In this document: piece by piece, positions 56,249 to 64,000 of the stretch
Layout: every line of letters begins with the position of its first letter
Position numbering within the stretch: position 1 is the stretch's first letter
NCBI GenBank assembly: GCA_937924475.1
Contig: CALDSV010000009.1
Coordinates: forward strand, 1 to 64,000
Length of the DNA stretch: 64,000 bases
DNA from: an uncultured bacterium
GTDB taxonomy: Bacteria > Nitrospirota > Thermodesulfovibrionia > Thermodesulfovibrionales > Thermodesulfovibrionaceae
Direction of reading: 5' to 3'
Made by a program: the position numbers and the translations under genes
Notes under the pieces: model-generated
Told to the model about the DNA's origin: nothing
Database searches by the model: none
Seen by the model: only the letters and a program-made list of their open reading frames with translations

Positions 56249-57502
56249 TTCTTCAGGTGTACCTATCCTTCCGAGCACTGCGCTTGCTGCTGCTACAGCA
56301 GGATTACTAAGATATACTTCGCTTTCAGGATGTCCCATTCTGCCCACAAAGTTTCTATTGGTAGTTGCTATGGCTCTCTCTCCCTTTGCAAGGATTCCCA
56401 TATGACCTCCCAAACAGGGTCCACAAGTAGGTGGTGATACAACTGCTTGAGCTTCAATAAATATTTCAAGAAGACCTTCTCTTAGAGCTTCTCTATAAAT
56501 TTTTTGTGTGGCTGGGATGACAATCATTCTTACTTCAGGATTTACTTTCCTTCCTCTGAGAACCATCGCCGCTTCTCTTAAATCTTCAAGTCTTCCATTA
56601 GTGCAAGAACCAATCACTACTTGATCTATTTTAATATGCGTAAGCTCATTGGCAGGTTTAACATTTGATGGAAGATGAGGACAGGCGACTAAAGGTGGAA
56701 TTTTTGAACAGTCATATTCTTTTATGTCAAAATAGCTTGCATCAGAGTCAGAATTATAGAATTTATATGATCTTTTTGTTCTATTTTTTACATAATTCTC
56801 TGTAACCTTATCTGGTATAATTATTCCTGTTTTTGCTCCTGCCTCAATTGCCATATTACACATTGTTAATCTACCGCTCATGGGCATATTGTCAATAACC
56901 TCTCCAGAAAATTCCATAACCATATATGAGGCTCCCTCAACTCCAATATTCCCAATAGTATAGAGAATTAAATCTTTTCCACCTACCCATCTTTGAAGCT
57001 TTCCATAGTAAATAAATTTAATTGTTTCAGGTACTTTAAACCAACACTCTCCAGTTGCTATGGCAACTGCTGCATCGGTGGAGCCAACACCAGTGGCAAA
57101 AGCTCCTAAGGCGCCGTAAGTGCAGGTGTGACTGTCTGCTCCAATTACAAGGTCTCCTGGTAGCACAATTCCCTCTTCTGGCAAAAGAGCATGCTCAATT
57201 CCCACTCTTCCTATTTCAAAATAGTGTTTAATAGCGTATCTCTTAGCAAAATCCTTTAGCATTTTGCATTGCTCTGCTGCTTTTATGTCTTTTTGAGGTG
57301 TAAAATGGTCAGGTATAAGGGCTATTTTTTCTTTATCAAAAACATCCTTGACTCCTAATTTTTCAAATTCCTTTATGGCAATAGGTGCTGTTATATCATT
57401 TGCTAAAACTAAATCTACCTTCGCATTGATTATATCACCAGGAGAAACTTCCTTTTTACCTGCGTGATCTGCAAGGATTTTTTGAGCAATAGTCATTCCC
57501 AT
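56237..57502 (-). CDS. leuC: 3-isopropylmalate dehydratase large subunit LeuC
   Basis: Aconitase-family 4Fe-4S enzyme subunit of leucine synthesis (isomerises 2- to 3-isopropylmalate). The 421-aa form is the short archaeal/thermophile type. It shows [49 protein letters not shown] with the first cluster cysteine, [17 protein letters not shown] with the second region, and [26 protein letters not shown] lies 7 bp before the ATG. The small subunit leuD is not adjacent in this window. Confidence 0.93.
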   Translation of the reverse strand: MGMTIAQKILADHAGKKEVSPGDIINAKVDLVLANDITAPIAIKEFEKLGVKDVFDKEKIALIPDHFTPQKDIKAAEQCKMLKDFAKRYAIKHYFEIGRVGIEHALLPEEGIVLPGDLVIGADSHTCTYGALGAFATGVGSTDAAVAIATGECWFKVPETIKFIYYGKLQRWVGGKDLILYTIGNIGVEGASYMVMEFSGEVIDNMPMSGRLTMCNMAIEAGAKTGIIIPDKVTENYVKNRTKRSYKFYNSDSDASYFDIKEYDCSKIPPLVACPHLPSNVKPANELTHIKIDQVVIGSCTNGRLEDLREAAMVLRGRKVNPEVRMIVIPATQKIYREALREGLLEIFIEAQAVVSPPTCGPCLGGHMGILAKGERAIATTNRNFVGRMGHPESEVYLSNPAVAAASAVLGRIGTPEELGL

Positions 57503-57571
57503 AAAGAACCTCCTCTATGTTAAATAAATTTATTATTGCATAAAGACTGAAAAATAATCAAAAATATTTGA

Positions 57572-58345
57572 ATGGATGAGATAAGGGAAAGGCTTGAAAA
57601 ATTATATTGTTCCTTTGACTTTAAAAAGGCTATTATGAATGATCCTATAAGATTCCCAAAAAGATTTAATAATCCTATGGACATTGAAATAACAGGGTTA
57701 ATTGCCTCTTCTTTTGCCTATGGAAGCATAAGATGTTTCTGTAAATTCTTAGAAGAACTTTTCATTGTTATGGGCAAAAAACCTTCAGATTTTATTAAAA
57801 ATTTTAAACCCTCTTCCTTGCTAAAAAAATTGAAAATCAAATATAGATTCAGTACCATCCATGATATTGTAGCTTTTTTATTCATAATTCAAAAACTAAT
57901 TGAGCAGTCTCCTTCAGAATCTTTGAAATATTATTTTAATGCTCAAAATATTGTAGATGCAATCTTTAATTATACTCAATCAGCTCTTTCTGTTGACTTG
58001 TCTCCAATTTACGGAAAGAACATAAAGAGACAGGGTTTACTTCATTTTTTCCCAAATCCTCAGAAAGGGAGTCCCTGTAAGAGGATCAATTTATTTCTTC
58101 GTTGGATGGTGAGAAGAAGAGATGTAGATTTTGGACTTTGGACAGATATTAAAGCCAATGAGCTTATCATTCCTCTTGATATTCATATTTGGAGGGTCTC
58201 AAAAAAATTAGGTTTTACCAAAAGAAATAGCATAAGTCTAAAGACAGCACTGGAGATTACTGATTACTTAAGAAGAATAGATCCAGAAGATCCCTTAAAA
58301 TATGATTTTGTTTTATGCCATGGGCATATTAATTCGTTGCTTTGA
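57572..58345 (+). CDS. TIGR02757-family protein
   Basis: A 257-aa soluble protein of a widespread uncharacterised family (TIGR02757/DUF2400). It has the expected NDPIRFPKRFNNPMDIEITGLIASSFAYG, near the start, then GSPCKRINLFLRWMVRRRDVDFGLW and PLDIHIWRVSKKLGF, followed by YDFVLCHGHIN at the end. Distant similarity of this fold to helix-hairpin-helix glycosylases (PLDIHI like VDTHV) has been suggested to me by the motif only. It overlaps the convergent gene end by 17 bp. No direct function can be stated. Confidence 0.88.
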   Translation: MDEIRERLEKLYCSFDFKKAIMNDPIRFPKRFNNPMDIEITGLIASSFAYGSIRCFCKFLEELFIVMGKKPSDFIKNFKPSSLLKKLKIKYRFSTIHDIVAFLFIIQKLIEQSPSESLKYYFNAQNIVDAIFNYTQSALSVDLSPIYGKNIKRQGLLHFFPNPQKGSPCKRINLFLRWMVRRRDVDFGLWTDIKANELIIPLDIHIWRVSKKLGFTKRNSISLKTALEITDYLRRIDPEDPLKYDFVLCHGHINSLL

Positions 58346-59111
58346 TTATTGCTCTAAGAAGAGAAATAGACCATGATATTTGTTGTACTAATTCTTCTTC
58401 CGAAGGTAATCTATTCTCTTTATAGCAGGCATTAGCTATCTTTAATGCTCCATTGGCAATAGAGGAAATCTCCTTTTTTAGGTCTTCCTTTGAACTTATA
58501 TTTAACGCTCTTATATTTTTTTCAATTAGAGAGTCTATTTGAGGATTAATGTAAAAGTAATGGCTAAAGGATTCATCAAATTTAAAGTGATTTTCTTTGT
58601 TAAAATTTCCCTCCTCCGCATAAATTTTTCCGTCGCTTGCTGGATATTCTCCATAAGGAAAATTATGAAGTGGTTGTGAAAGATCTCCTAAGTAGTGGGC
58701 TATATTAAATAGATAGTATTCATAGGCAAGAAGGTTATCCTGAATAGATTTATCGAGTGATTTCATTTTTTCAAAAATCTGTAAAATTTTCCAATAAAGA
58801 ATTCCCGAAGGATGAGGCACGGAAATTTTGTATTTTTTCCCCTTATTTTCTATTAAAATCTCTTCTAAACTAAATCTCTCAATATATTCAGAAGTTACAA
58901 AAGTTTGGGGTGAGGCATTATGATAGTGTGAAGGAGATAAAAGGTCATAGATTTCATCTCTAATGATATCAGGCATACAAGCTGCTTCAGGAACTCTTAC
59001 TCCAGCTTTTTTGGCTATATATGCGTGAGTTTTACAGTCCCAGGCATAAGAATTAGAAAAAATAGAGAGGATGAGAAGAAGTTGAATAAAAATTTGTTTT
59101 ACTCTTCTCAT
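58329..59111 (-). CDS. Secreted zinc-dependent phospholipase C/P1-nuclease-like protein
   Basis: A 260-aa protein with a Sec signal (QIFIQLLLILSIFSNSYAW) cleaved before Trp, as in the zinc phospholipase C/S1-P1 nuclease fold where the N-terminal Trp ligates zinc. WDCKTHAYIAKKAG gives the first metal histidine, SHYHNASP another, and NIAHYLGDLSQPLHNFPYGEYPASDG the central HxxxD and H ligands. It would act in the periplasm or outside on phospholipid or nucleic acid. The next gene upstream on the same strand is a porin. Confidence 0.85.
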   Translation of the reverse strand: MRRVKQIFIQLLLILSIFSNSYAWDCKTHAYIAKKAGVRVPEAACMPDIIRDEIYDLLSPSHYHNASPQTFVTSEYIERFSLEEILIENKGKKYKISVPHPSGILYWKILQIFEKMKSLDKSIQDNLLAYEYYLFNIAHYLGDLSQPLHNFPYGEYPASDGKIYAEEGNFNKENHFKFDESFSHYFYINPQIDSLIEKNIRALNISSKEDLKKEISSIANGALKIANACYKENRLPSEEELVQQISWSISLLRAIIKATN

Positions 59112-59123
59112 CCTCTCTTATCC

Positions 59124-60527
59124 TTAAAGTTTATATTGAAGCTGCCATCTAAGGAAGGTTGCATTTTTAGTTTTGTCAGAATAAAAGTTTCCTGGTTCAA
59201 AATATTCCAGTTGAATCAAAGCATCAAGATTTTTATTGAATTTATAATTTCCTATTATTGCCCATAGATCTCCTCTATTTTTTCCGTTATTGGAGAACAT
59301 ATCTTTGTATGGATCTTTGTATGGATCGCTGGTAATATTGGTTTTTTCATCTGCCCAGAAATGTTGATATGATAAAATTATGCCAAGATCTTTTATTGGG
59401 TTTAGTTTGAGTTTTGTTACAATTCCTTTAATATTAGTCCAATATCCTGGGATAGGGCCACCTTTACCAGCTGTTTCAGGAATTAAGGTATAAATTAATA
59501 ATTCATTCCATTGGGGAGCTCTTGAGAATAAAGGATTGAAACCTTCATCTTTAGTTGTATCAGTTTTATCACCTGAAAGATAAACATATCCCACTTCTAA
59601 AGTAGGAGTAAGAGGGCATTTTTTAGCCGTATAGCTTCCAAATAAATATCCACCAAGACCCCTTATTTTGTTATTATTTGCTTCATATTTTCCCTTTTGT
59701 GTTGCAATTTCTCCTCTTAAAGAGAAATCGCCTATTGTAAAAACTGTTCTCAAACCAAAAGTGTTTATGTATTTTTCCTGAATGCTGCCATACTCTTTTT
59801 CTTTTTTATAGATATAATAGGGCTCTAAATTTAACCCTTCAATAATTTTATGTCTACCATAAATCCAGAACCCTCTTTCATTAGATGCTGTAAGCCTTTT
59901 CTTATGATTTATGTAGGACCTTGAGCCATCATCAAAAGCAGGATGTAAGCTTGGTAGATATTGATCTGTTTTAGGTTCTGAAACATATACTAAGTCAATA
60001 GAGTGACCTGCTGCAATCAAAAGGGAGGCTTTTAAAGCATTAAAATAAAAAGTTCTTGAGCCATCTCCTGGAGTTCCATCAAAAATTAGGAAGCCTTCGC
60101 CATACATGTCTTTTCCAAGAAAATCCTGTCTTCCCAGTCTAAGATTTACGGGAAGATCAAAAGGTTTTTTTATGTCTATGTAAAGATTGTCAATTACCAA
60201 TTCATCTTGATCAAAATGTTTCAGGTTTTTTCTGCCATCAAGAGCGAGTCTGTAGGGGCCGGAAAAGTATTTTGGTTCAGTAGCTACTCTTATATATAAA
60301 TTTAAATCATTATTGAACTTAATATTATTCCATAGTTGAATTCTTAATCGGAAAAAATTTCTATCTGGTTGAGCATCTCTTGCAGTTCCAAGTGATACCA
60401 CATTGTCCCAAATCTCTTGTCTCAATCTAATGGAGGCTCCGGGTTCGTTTTCAATTCCATAAGTAATTGCTGAAAAATTGAGGATAAATAGAAAGCTCAT
60501 TAAAATTCTTGAAATGAATTTTTTCAT
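59124..60527 (-). CDS. Outer-membrane porin, alginate-export-like
   Basis: A 467-aa beta-barrel protein with a signal peptide (MKKFISRILMSFLFILNFSAITYG). The first part (RLRQEIWDNVVSLGTARDAQPDRNFFRLRIQLWNNI) and NLRLGRQDFLGKDMYGEGFLIFDGTPGDGSRTFYFN match the alginate-export/DUF1302-like porin group seen in Nitrospirota and delta-proteobacteria. The chain ends in alternating strand residues and a final leucine (LRWQLQYKL). It probably forms a channel for small solutes; the substrate is unknown. GGAGG precedes the ATG. It lies 12 bp before the phospholipase-like gene, so they are co-transcribed. Confidence 0.82.
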   Translation of the reverse strand: MKKFISRILMSFLFILNFSAITYGIENEPGASIRLRQEIWDNVVSLGTARDAQPDRNFFRLRIQLWNNIKFNNDLNLYIRVATEPKYFSGPYRLALDGRKNLKHFDQDELVIDNLYIDIKKPFDLPVNLRLGRQDFLGKDMYGEGFLIFDGTPGDGSRTFYFNALKASLLIAAGHSIDLVYVSEPKTDQYLPSLHPAFDDGSRSYINHKKRLTASNERGFWIYGRHKIIEGLNLEPYYIYKKEKEYGSIQEKYINTFGLRTVFTIGDFSLRGEIATQKGKYEANNNKIRGLGGYLFGSYTAKKCPLTPTLEVGYVYLSGDKTDTTKDEGFNPLFSRAPQWNELLIYTLIPETAGKGGPIPGYWTNIKGIVTKLKLNPIKDLGIILSYQHFWADEKTNITSDPYKDPYKDMFSNNGKNRGDLWAIIGNYKFNKNLDALIQLEYFEPGNFYSDKTKNATFLRWQLQYKL

Positions 60528-60845
60528 TTTCTCCTCCCTAAAAAGAAGTGGAAAATTATAACATAATTTTTACAAGAAAAAGAAAAATTTTTATGATAAT
60601 CCTAAATTGCAGAAAGAAATATTCACTATTGCTATGGAATCTCCTGATGACATCTTCCTCTGTCATTGTGAGTACGAATCTCAGTTTAAGTGAAAGCAAG
60701 GGATTTAATCTAAGAGGGGATATCGAAAATTTTTGTCAATTCTTAAAACTATAATTTCTTCATGTGGTAAAATACCACTTTTGTTTTTGGTAAGTTTATA
60801 AACAGGGATTATTATTTATTGTTTATCAGTAGGAGAGATTAATGA
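60528..60845. other. Gap without a supported gene
   Basis: About 320 bp between the divergently placed porin upstream region and the end of the GGDEF gene. It must hold the porin promoter on the minus strand. A 68-codon plus-strand frame at 60548-60754 has no ribosome site and no family features. I see nothing else. Confidence 0.5.
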
Positions 60846-61745
60846 TTAATTTAAATCACTAATAAATTGATTCTTACCTTTTTTCTTTGCTTCATACATA
60901 AGGCTATCAGCCCTATTTATTGCTTGAAGAATGTCTTCTTCCTTTCTAAGATGGGTTCCACCACCTGATATGGTTATCTTAATTATTTTATCTGAATAAT
61001 GGATGAAGGTGCTTTCAATTAATCGCACTAACTTACTGCCAATTTCATTTAAAAACCCTAATTTTCTCAAAAATAAAATTAAAACAAACTCTTCTCCTCC
61101 CCACCGAACTACAATATCATCTCTTCTTAATGATCTAATAAAAGTCTGTGACACAGCAAATAAAACTCTGTCTCCCACATCATGTCCATAGGTATCATTT
61201 ATTTTCTTAAAATCATCAATGTCAAAAAACAAAATGGCTGTATGAAATCCTAATAATGCCATCTCTCTTTGACGAAGGGGATATATAAAATCAAAACCTT
61301 TTCTATTATAAGCTTTAGTCAGAGAATCTCGGTAGGCTAGATTAATTAAATCATCTACATGATTTCCTTCATTTGTAAATATTTTAGGAACAAACAGTTC
61401 AATTAATCCTTTTACTTCAGCATCTTTAATAATTGGAATTCCTTTAACTCTAACTAACAATCTAAATCCATTTTTATGATGGAGAAATACTTCATCTTCC
61501 AACTTTATTTTTTTATCCATGGCAAAAACCATTGGACAATTGCCTTCACATAACTCATTACCGTTTTTGTCTACATGTTTTAGAAGATTATCACTGCAAC
61601 TTTTACCCACGACTTCATTTGCTTTGTAACCTGTGATTTTTTCTGCCTCCTTATTCCAAAAAATTATTTTCCTTTGCTTGTCTATTACATAAATACCTTC
61701 AAAAAAATCATCTAAAAGATTCATAAAATTATCATCAAGTAACAT
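60846..61745 (-). CDS. PAS-GGDEF diguanylate cyclase
   Basis: Makes cyclic di-GMP in response to a signal sensed by its PAS domain. Residues 8-120 form the PAS domain (DFFEGIYVIDKQRKIIFWNKEAEKITGYKANEVVGKSC), with a cysteine-rich CSDNL...CEGNCPMVF stretch. The GGDEF domain starts near 135 (YRDSLTKAYNRKGFDFI) and has FFDIDDFKKINDTYGHDVGD and the active-site loop RWGGEEFVLIL, an intact GGEEF. No inhibitory RxxD site is obvious just upstream. No membrane helix is present, so it is cytoplasmic. Confidence 0.93.
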   Translation of the reverse strand: MLLDDNFMNLLDDFFEGIYVIDKQRKIIFWNKEAEKITGYKANEVVGKSCSDNLLKHVDKNGNELCEGNCPMVFAMDKKIKLEDEVFLHHKNGFRLLVRVKGIPIIKDAEVKGLIELFVPKIFTNEGNHVDDLINLAYRDSLTKAYNRKGFDFIYPLRQREMALLGFHTAILFFDIDDFKKINDTYGHDVGDRVLFAVSQTFIRSLRRDDIVVRWGGEEFVLILFLRKLGFLNEIGSKLVRLIESTFIHYSDKIIKITISGGGTHLRKEEDILQAINRADSLMYEAKKKGKNQFISDLN

Positions 61746-62180
61746 GCTTTATTATAAATTAATTTAACTATCAAATTCATAAGATTTTTCTGTGCAAAAA
61801 TATCATTTACTTAGTTCCATTAGTTTAAAGTAATAGAAATATTTCTTTCTTAGGCTTTTTTCTTATTGCCAAAAGCCTAAGTGAAAAAAGCAATTATTTG
61901 TTGTATCATAATAAAGTTATTGAATATAGATTGTTTCGTAATCTTTCTTGCTCATGTTGGGAGGAATTCTCGCATTTAAGGTGTTATAATTCATTGCAAG
62001 GATACACAGCTACAAAGAAATATTTTTTAAGTGATTCCTTATGGCACAAGGTGGTACTTTATGCAATCAACAAGAAATTAAGGATTTCCTTTATAAAGGG
62101 AAAAAAGGGATTTTTTCTCTTACTCTTTTATTTATTTTTTAAAATTACAAGCTTTGTAAGAAATTTATTAGAAAAAATAC
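61746..62180. other. Gap upstream of the HU gene
   Basis: AT-rich sequence between the divergent GGDEF and HU genes, apart from the HU promoter. A small inverted repeat agcctaa/ttaggct (61852-61880) may be a terminator-like or operator element (ttaggctttttt ... aaaagcctaag). A 117-codon frame at 61898-62251 crosses the HU promoter and is unlikely to be a gene. Confidence 0.5.
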
Positions 62181-62209
62181 TTGACAATATTTTAAAAATT
62201 TGGTATTGT
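62181..62209 (+). promoter_or_regulatory. Sigma-70-type promoter for the HU gene
   Basis: TTGACA (62181-62186) is a perfect -35 box, followed after 17 bp by TATTGT (62204-62209) as the -10 box. The HU start codon lies 43 bp further on, with AAGGAGGAGG just before it. Confidence 0.75.
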
Positions 62210-62252
62210 TTCAACAAATCCTTAATTTATCAACTAAAAAGGAGGAGGTAAT

Positions 62253-62525
62253 ATGACAAAAGCAGATTTAATTGGTAAAATCGCCACCAAAGCGGGATTA
62301 ACAAAGGCAGAAGCATCAAAAGCTCTTGATTCTACTATTGAAGCCATTAAGGAAGCTCTTAAAAAAGGTGAAAAAGTAACTCTTGTAGGGTTTGGGAGTT
62401 TCTATGTTTCCAAGAGAAAAGCAAGAAAGGGAAGAAATCCAAGGACTGGACAGGAGATAAAAATTCCTGCAACAAAAGTGCCTAAATTCACAGCTGGTAA
62501 AGCATTAAAAGATGCTGTAAAGTAA
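62253..62525 (+). CDS. HU-family DNA-binding protein
   Basis: Small histone-like nucleoid protein that bends DNA. The 90-aa sequence [20 protein letters not shown] and [28 protein letters not shown], followed by [19 protein letters not shown], has the full HU/IHF pattern with the GFGSF turn and the beta-arm RNPRTG with a central proline. A perfect Shine-Dalgarno and a strong promoter fit high expression. Confidence 0.97.
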   Translation: MTKADLIGKIATKAGLTKAEASKALDSTIEAIKEALKKGEKVTLVGFGSFYVSKRKARKGRNPRTGQEIKIPATKVPKFTAGKALKDAVK

Positions 62526-62552
62526 ATATTGATCAATTATTAATCTCAATTG

Positions 62553-62577
62553 GGGAGGGAGAGGTATCTCCTTCCCT
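62553..62577 (+). terminator. Hairpin after the HU gene
   Basis: GGGAGGGAGA (62553-62562 region) pairs with TCTCCTTCCC (62568-62577 region) around a short GGTA loop, 28 bp after the HU stop. The T-run that should follow is weak (ttag), so it may stop transcription only partly before the next gene. Confidence 0.5.
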
Positions 62578-62595
62578 TAGATTCAAGCAAGGTAA

Positions 62596-63738
62596 GTGAA
62601 AGTAGAAGAATATTCACTTCTTGATGTAGTTTTTCCTGAGAAGAAACCTACAAAAGGGCAAATAAAGAGGCTGATTTTAGATATTTCAGATCTCTTTACT
62701 AAAAAATCAGAATTTAGAAGAAATGATTATTTGGCGAATGAAGATTTTTTAAAGGGATATTTACTTTATTTTGTTCCTTTAACAATTGCAAAACAATACA
62801 GTATTTTTAAAGAGTTATTCAGACATCCTAAATTTAAAAATATTAGAGAGCTTAAAGTATTAGATATTGGATGCGGTCCATCTCCTGCAATTTTGCCTAT
62901 ATTCAGACTTTTAAATGAAAATATAATAGATTTTGAATTCATAAGATATTTAGGAGTTGAATCACAACAAAAAGCAATTAATTATGCTGAAAAATTTCTA
63001 CTTTTCTTTAAAAAACAAGGATTAAATGTTAAATATGATTTTTTTAGAGCAAATGCTGCTGATTTAGAAATCTATAAAAATTTAAAGAAAATTAAACCTG
63101 ACATTATGGTATTCTCCAATTCCTTAGGTGAGATTTTTGATAAGGAAAATTTTACTTTTGAAGATTTTGTGAAAATTGTAAAAAATTTTTCCCATAAAAA
63201 TGATAATTTTACACTTATAGTAATTGAACCAGGTACAAAAAAGTCCTCAATGAGGCTTCATAGACTAAGAGATGAACTTATAAAAGAAGCAGAATTCTAT
63301 CCATATAGTCCATGTCTTGATAATCTTCCCTGTTCTGCATTAAAGGCAAACAACTGGTGTTATGAAGAGAGAAAATGGAAGGCTCCTGAATATTTAAGAT
63401 TTTTAAGCTCTATGGGTTTGCAAATAAAATACATGAAATTTAGCTATATAATTCTTAGAAAGGACCGTATAAATATAAAAGAAACCTTTGAACCTTCTGA
63501 GGAAATAATAAAAAATACAAGTCATCTGCTAAATGAAAAGGGGAAAAGCAGACTTTGGGCTTGTTGGAAAGGAAGGCTTATTGATATGGAGAAGCTGAAG
63601 AGAGATTTTAGTGAAGATGATTTGTGGCTTAATATTAGGAAAGGAAGTTATTTTTCTATTGATAGGTTTATCCCTATAAATGACAAGAAGGTAAGAATCT
63701 CGAAAGATTGTAAAATTAAAATTCTTTATGAACCTTAA
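62596..63738 (+). CDS. Rsm22-like SAM-dependent methyltransferase
   Basis: A 380-aa class I methyltransferase related to mitochondrial and bacterial Rsm22 proteins, linked with the small ribosomal subunit. The SAM site is VLDIGCGPSPAILPIFRLL near residue 93, followed by FIRYLGVESQQKAINYAEK and IMVFSNSLGEIFD. The C-terminal cysteine group (YPYSPCLDNLPCSALKANNWC) resembles the Fe-S/zinc CPHxxxCP...WC motif of the family. GTG 62596 is the likely start. Whether it methylates or only helps assembly is not known. Confidence 0.82.
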   Translation: MKVEEYSLLDVVFPEKKPTKGQIKRLILDISDLFTKKSEFRRNDYLANEDFLKGYLLYFVPLTIAKQYSIFKELFRHPKFKNIRELKVLDIGCGPSPAILPIFRLLNENIIDFEFIRYLGVESQQKAINYAEKFLLFFKKQGLNVKYDFFRANAADLEIYKNLKKIKPDIMVFSNSLGEIFDKENFTFEDFVKIVKNFSHKNDNFTLIVIEPGTKKSSMRLHRLRDELIKEAEFYPYSPCLDNLPCSALKANNWCYEERKWKAPEYLRFLSSMGLQIKYMKFSYIILRKDRINIKETFEPSEEIIKNTSHLLNEKGKSRLWACWKGRLIDMEKLKRDFSEDDLWLNIRKGSYFSIDRFIPINDKKVRISKDCKIKILYEP

Positions 63739-63739
63739 C

Positions 63740-64000
63740 TTAATTTTTTCCAAATTTTTCTCTAAAAAGCTTGGCTCCTTCTTTGCTACTCGTGATAATA
63801 TCATCAATACCAGCGAATTTAAACAAAAGTTTACTCTGATGTATTGTTTCTATAACCTTTATTTTTCTGAGGTTTATTAGGTAAGACTTGTGAATCCTAA
63901 AGAAGTTAAAGTCTTTTAGTCTTTCCTCAAACTTTGAAATGGAAAGAGGGTAGTATATATAATCTTCTTTTGTTCTGATCATGGAATCTTTTAGTTCTGC
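63740..64000 (-). CDS. LytTR-type DNA-binding regulator, 3-prime end only
   Basis: The C-terminal 87 codons of a gene that runs out of the window: reading is open from the window edge (AELKDSMIRTKEDYIYYPLS), so the internal ATG 63982 is not the start. SISKFEERLKDFNFFRIHKSYLINLRKIKVIE is the LytTR DNA-binding motif. Such domains sit at the end of AlgR/LytR-type response regulators, so a receiver domain probably lies beyond 64000. The stop is 2 bp from that of the convergent Rsm22-like gene. Confidence 0.88.
   Translation of the reverse strand, partial: AELKDSMIRTKEDYIYYPLSISKFEERLKDFNFFRIHKSYLINLRKIKVIETIHQSKLLFKFAGIDDIITSSKEGAKLFREKFGKN

Noticed and set aside
60548-60754. 68-codon frame between porin and GGDEF genes
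   Set aside because: No ribosome site and no family features.
61898-62251. 117-codon frame upstream of HU
   Set aside because: It crosses the clear HU promoter and ribosome site, lacks its own ribosome site and has no protein-like pattern.

Overview
The window is an AT-rich bacterial chromosome segment from what looks like an anaerobic, diderm, probably thermophilic or sediment-dwelling respirer. A TonB receptor, an outer-membrane porin and a Tat-exported molybdenum reductase show the double membrane. A Nitrospirota (Thermodesulfovibrio-like) host is my best guess from gene content and protein style, but it is inference because no rRNA is present.

Layout. (1) 1-7.5 kb: a very short CRISPR remnant with duplicated flanks, then a type III-A CRISPR operon (cas10-csm2-csm3-csm4-csm5), a 72-aa unknown and a Card1/Can2-type cyclic-oligoadenylate-activated nuclease; no cas6, cas1 or cas2. 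(2) 7.8-15 kb, minus strand: a respiratory module made of a four-cluster ferredoxin, an NrfD-like membrane subunit and a TtrA-like molybdopterin catalytic subunit, followed by a TorD chaperone, MoeA and an FmdE-like protein. (3) 15-28 kb: a metal or tetrapyrrole uptake/chelatase locus: TonB receptor, CobN-like large chelatase, a BtuFCD-type ABC importer, ChlI- and ChlD-like AAA+ subunits and a THEP1-type NTPase, preceded by a leader with a strong hairpin and T-run.

(4) 28.57-47.06 kb: an 18.5-kb accessory island bounded by about 220-bp inverted repeats and ending next to a tRNA-Ala(CGC) gene. It starts with a broken Xer-like tyrosine recombinase, followed by plus-strand genes punctuated by integron-type attC sites (clear ones at about 35.2, 36.7, 38.1 and 46.7 kb). 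Cargo: a GmrSD-like DUF262/DUF1524 enzyme, ImmA/IrrE plus a DUF4411 remnant, flavin reductase and nitroreductase, an HhH-GPD/Fe-S glycosylase-like protein coupled to a DUF6884-like protein, a deleted IS4-type element, a small membrane protein, a possible nuclease, and a type III-like restriction-modification module with an OLD nuclease between Res and Mod. Several partial copies of that last module's ends recur in the island as deletion derivatives.

(5) 47-64 kb: housekeeping genes. A tightly coupled plus-strand run goes from an FMN alpha-hydroxy-acid oxidase-like protein through ruvA, ruvB, queH, DUF2905, SpoIID-like, queA, SPOR, phoH, a 7TM-HD phosphohydrolase and ybeY. Then come leuC, a TIGR02757 protein, a zinc phospholipase C/P1-nuclease-like protein, a porin, a PAS-GGDEF cyclase, HU, an Rsm22-like methyltransferase and a LytTR regulator cut by the window end.

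The most unusual parts are the attC-bearing island without a recognisable IntI, the glycosylase-DUF6884 pair, the RM-OLD module with its small flanking genes and remnants, and the CobN-ChlID-BtuFCD-TonB locus. No similarity search or folding was run; all family names come from reading motifs and protein layout.
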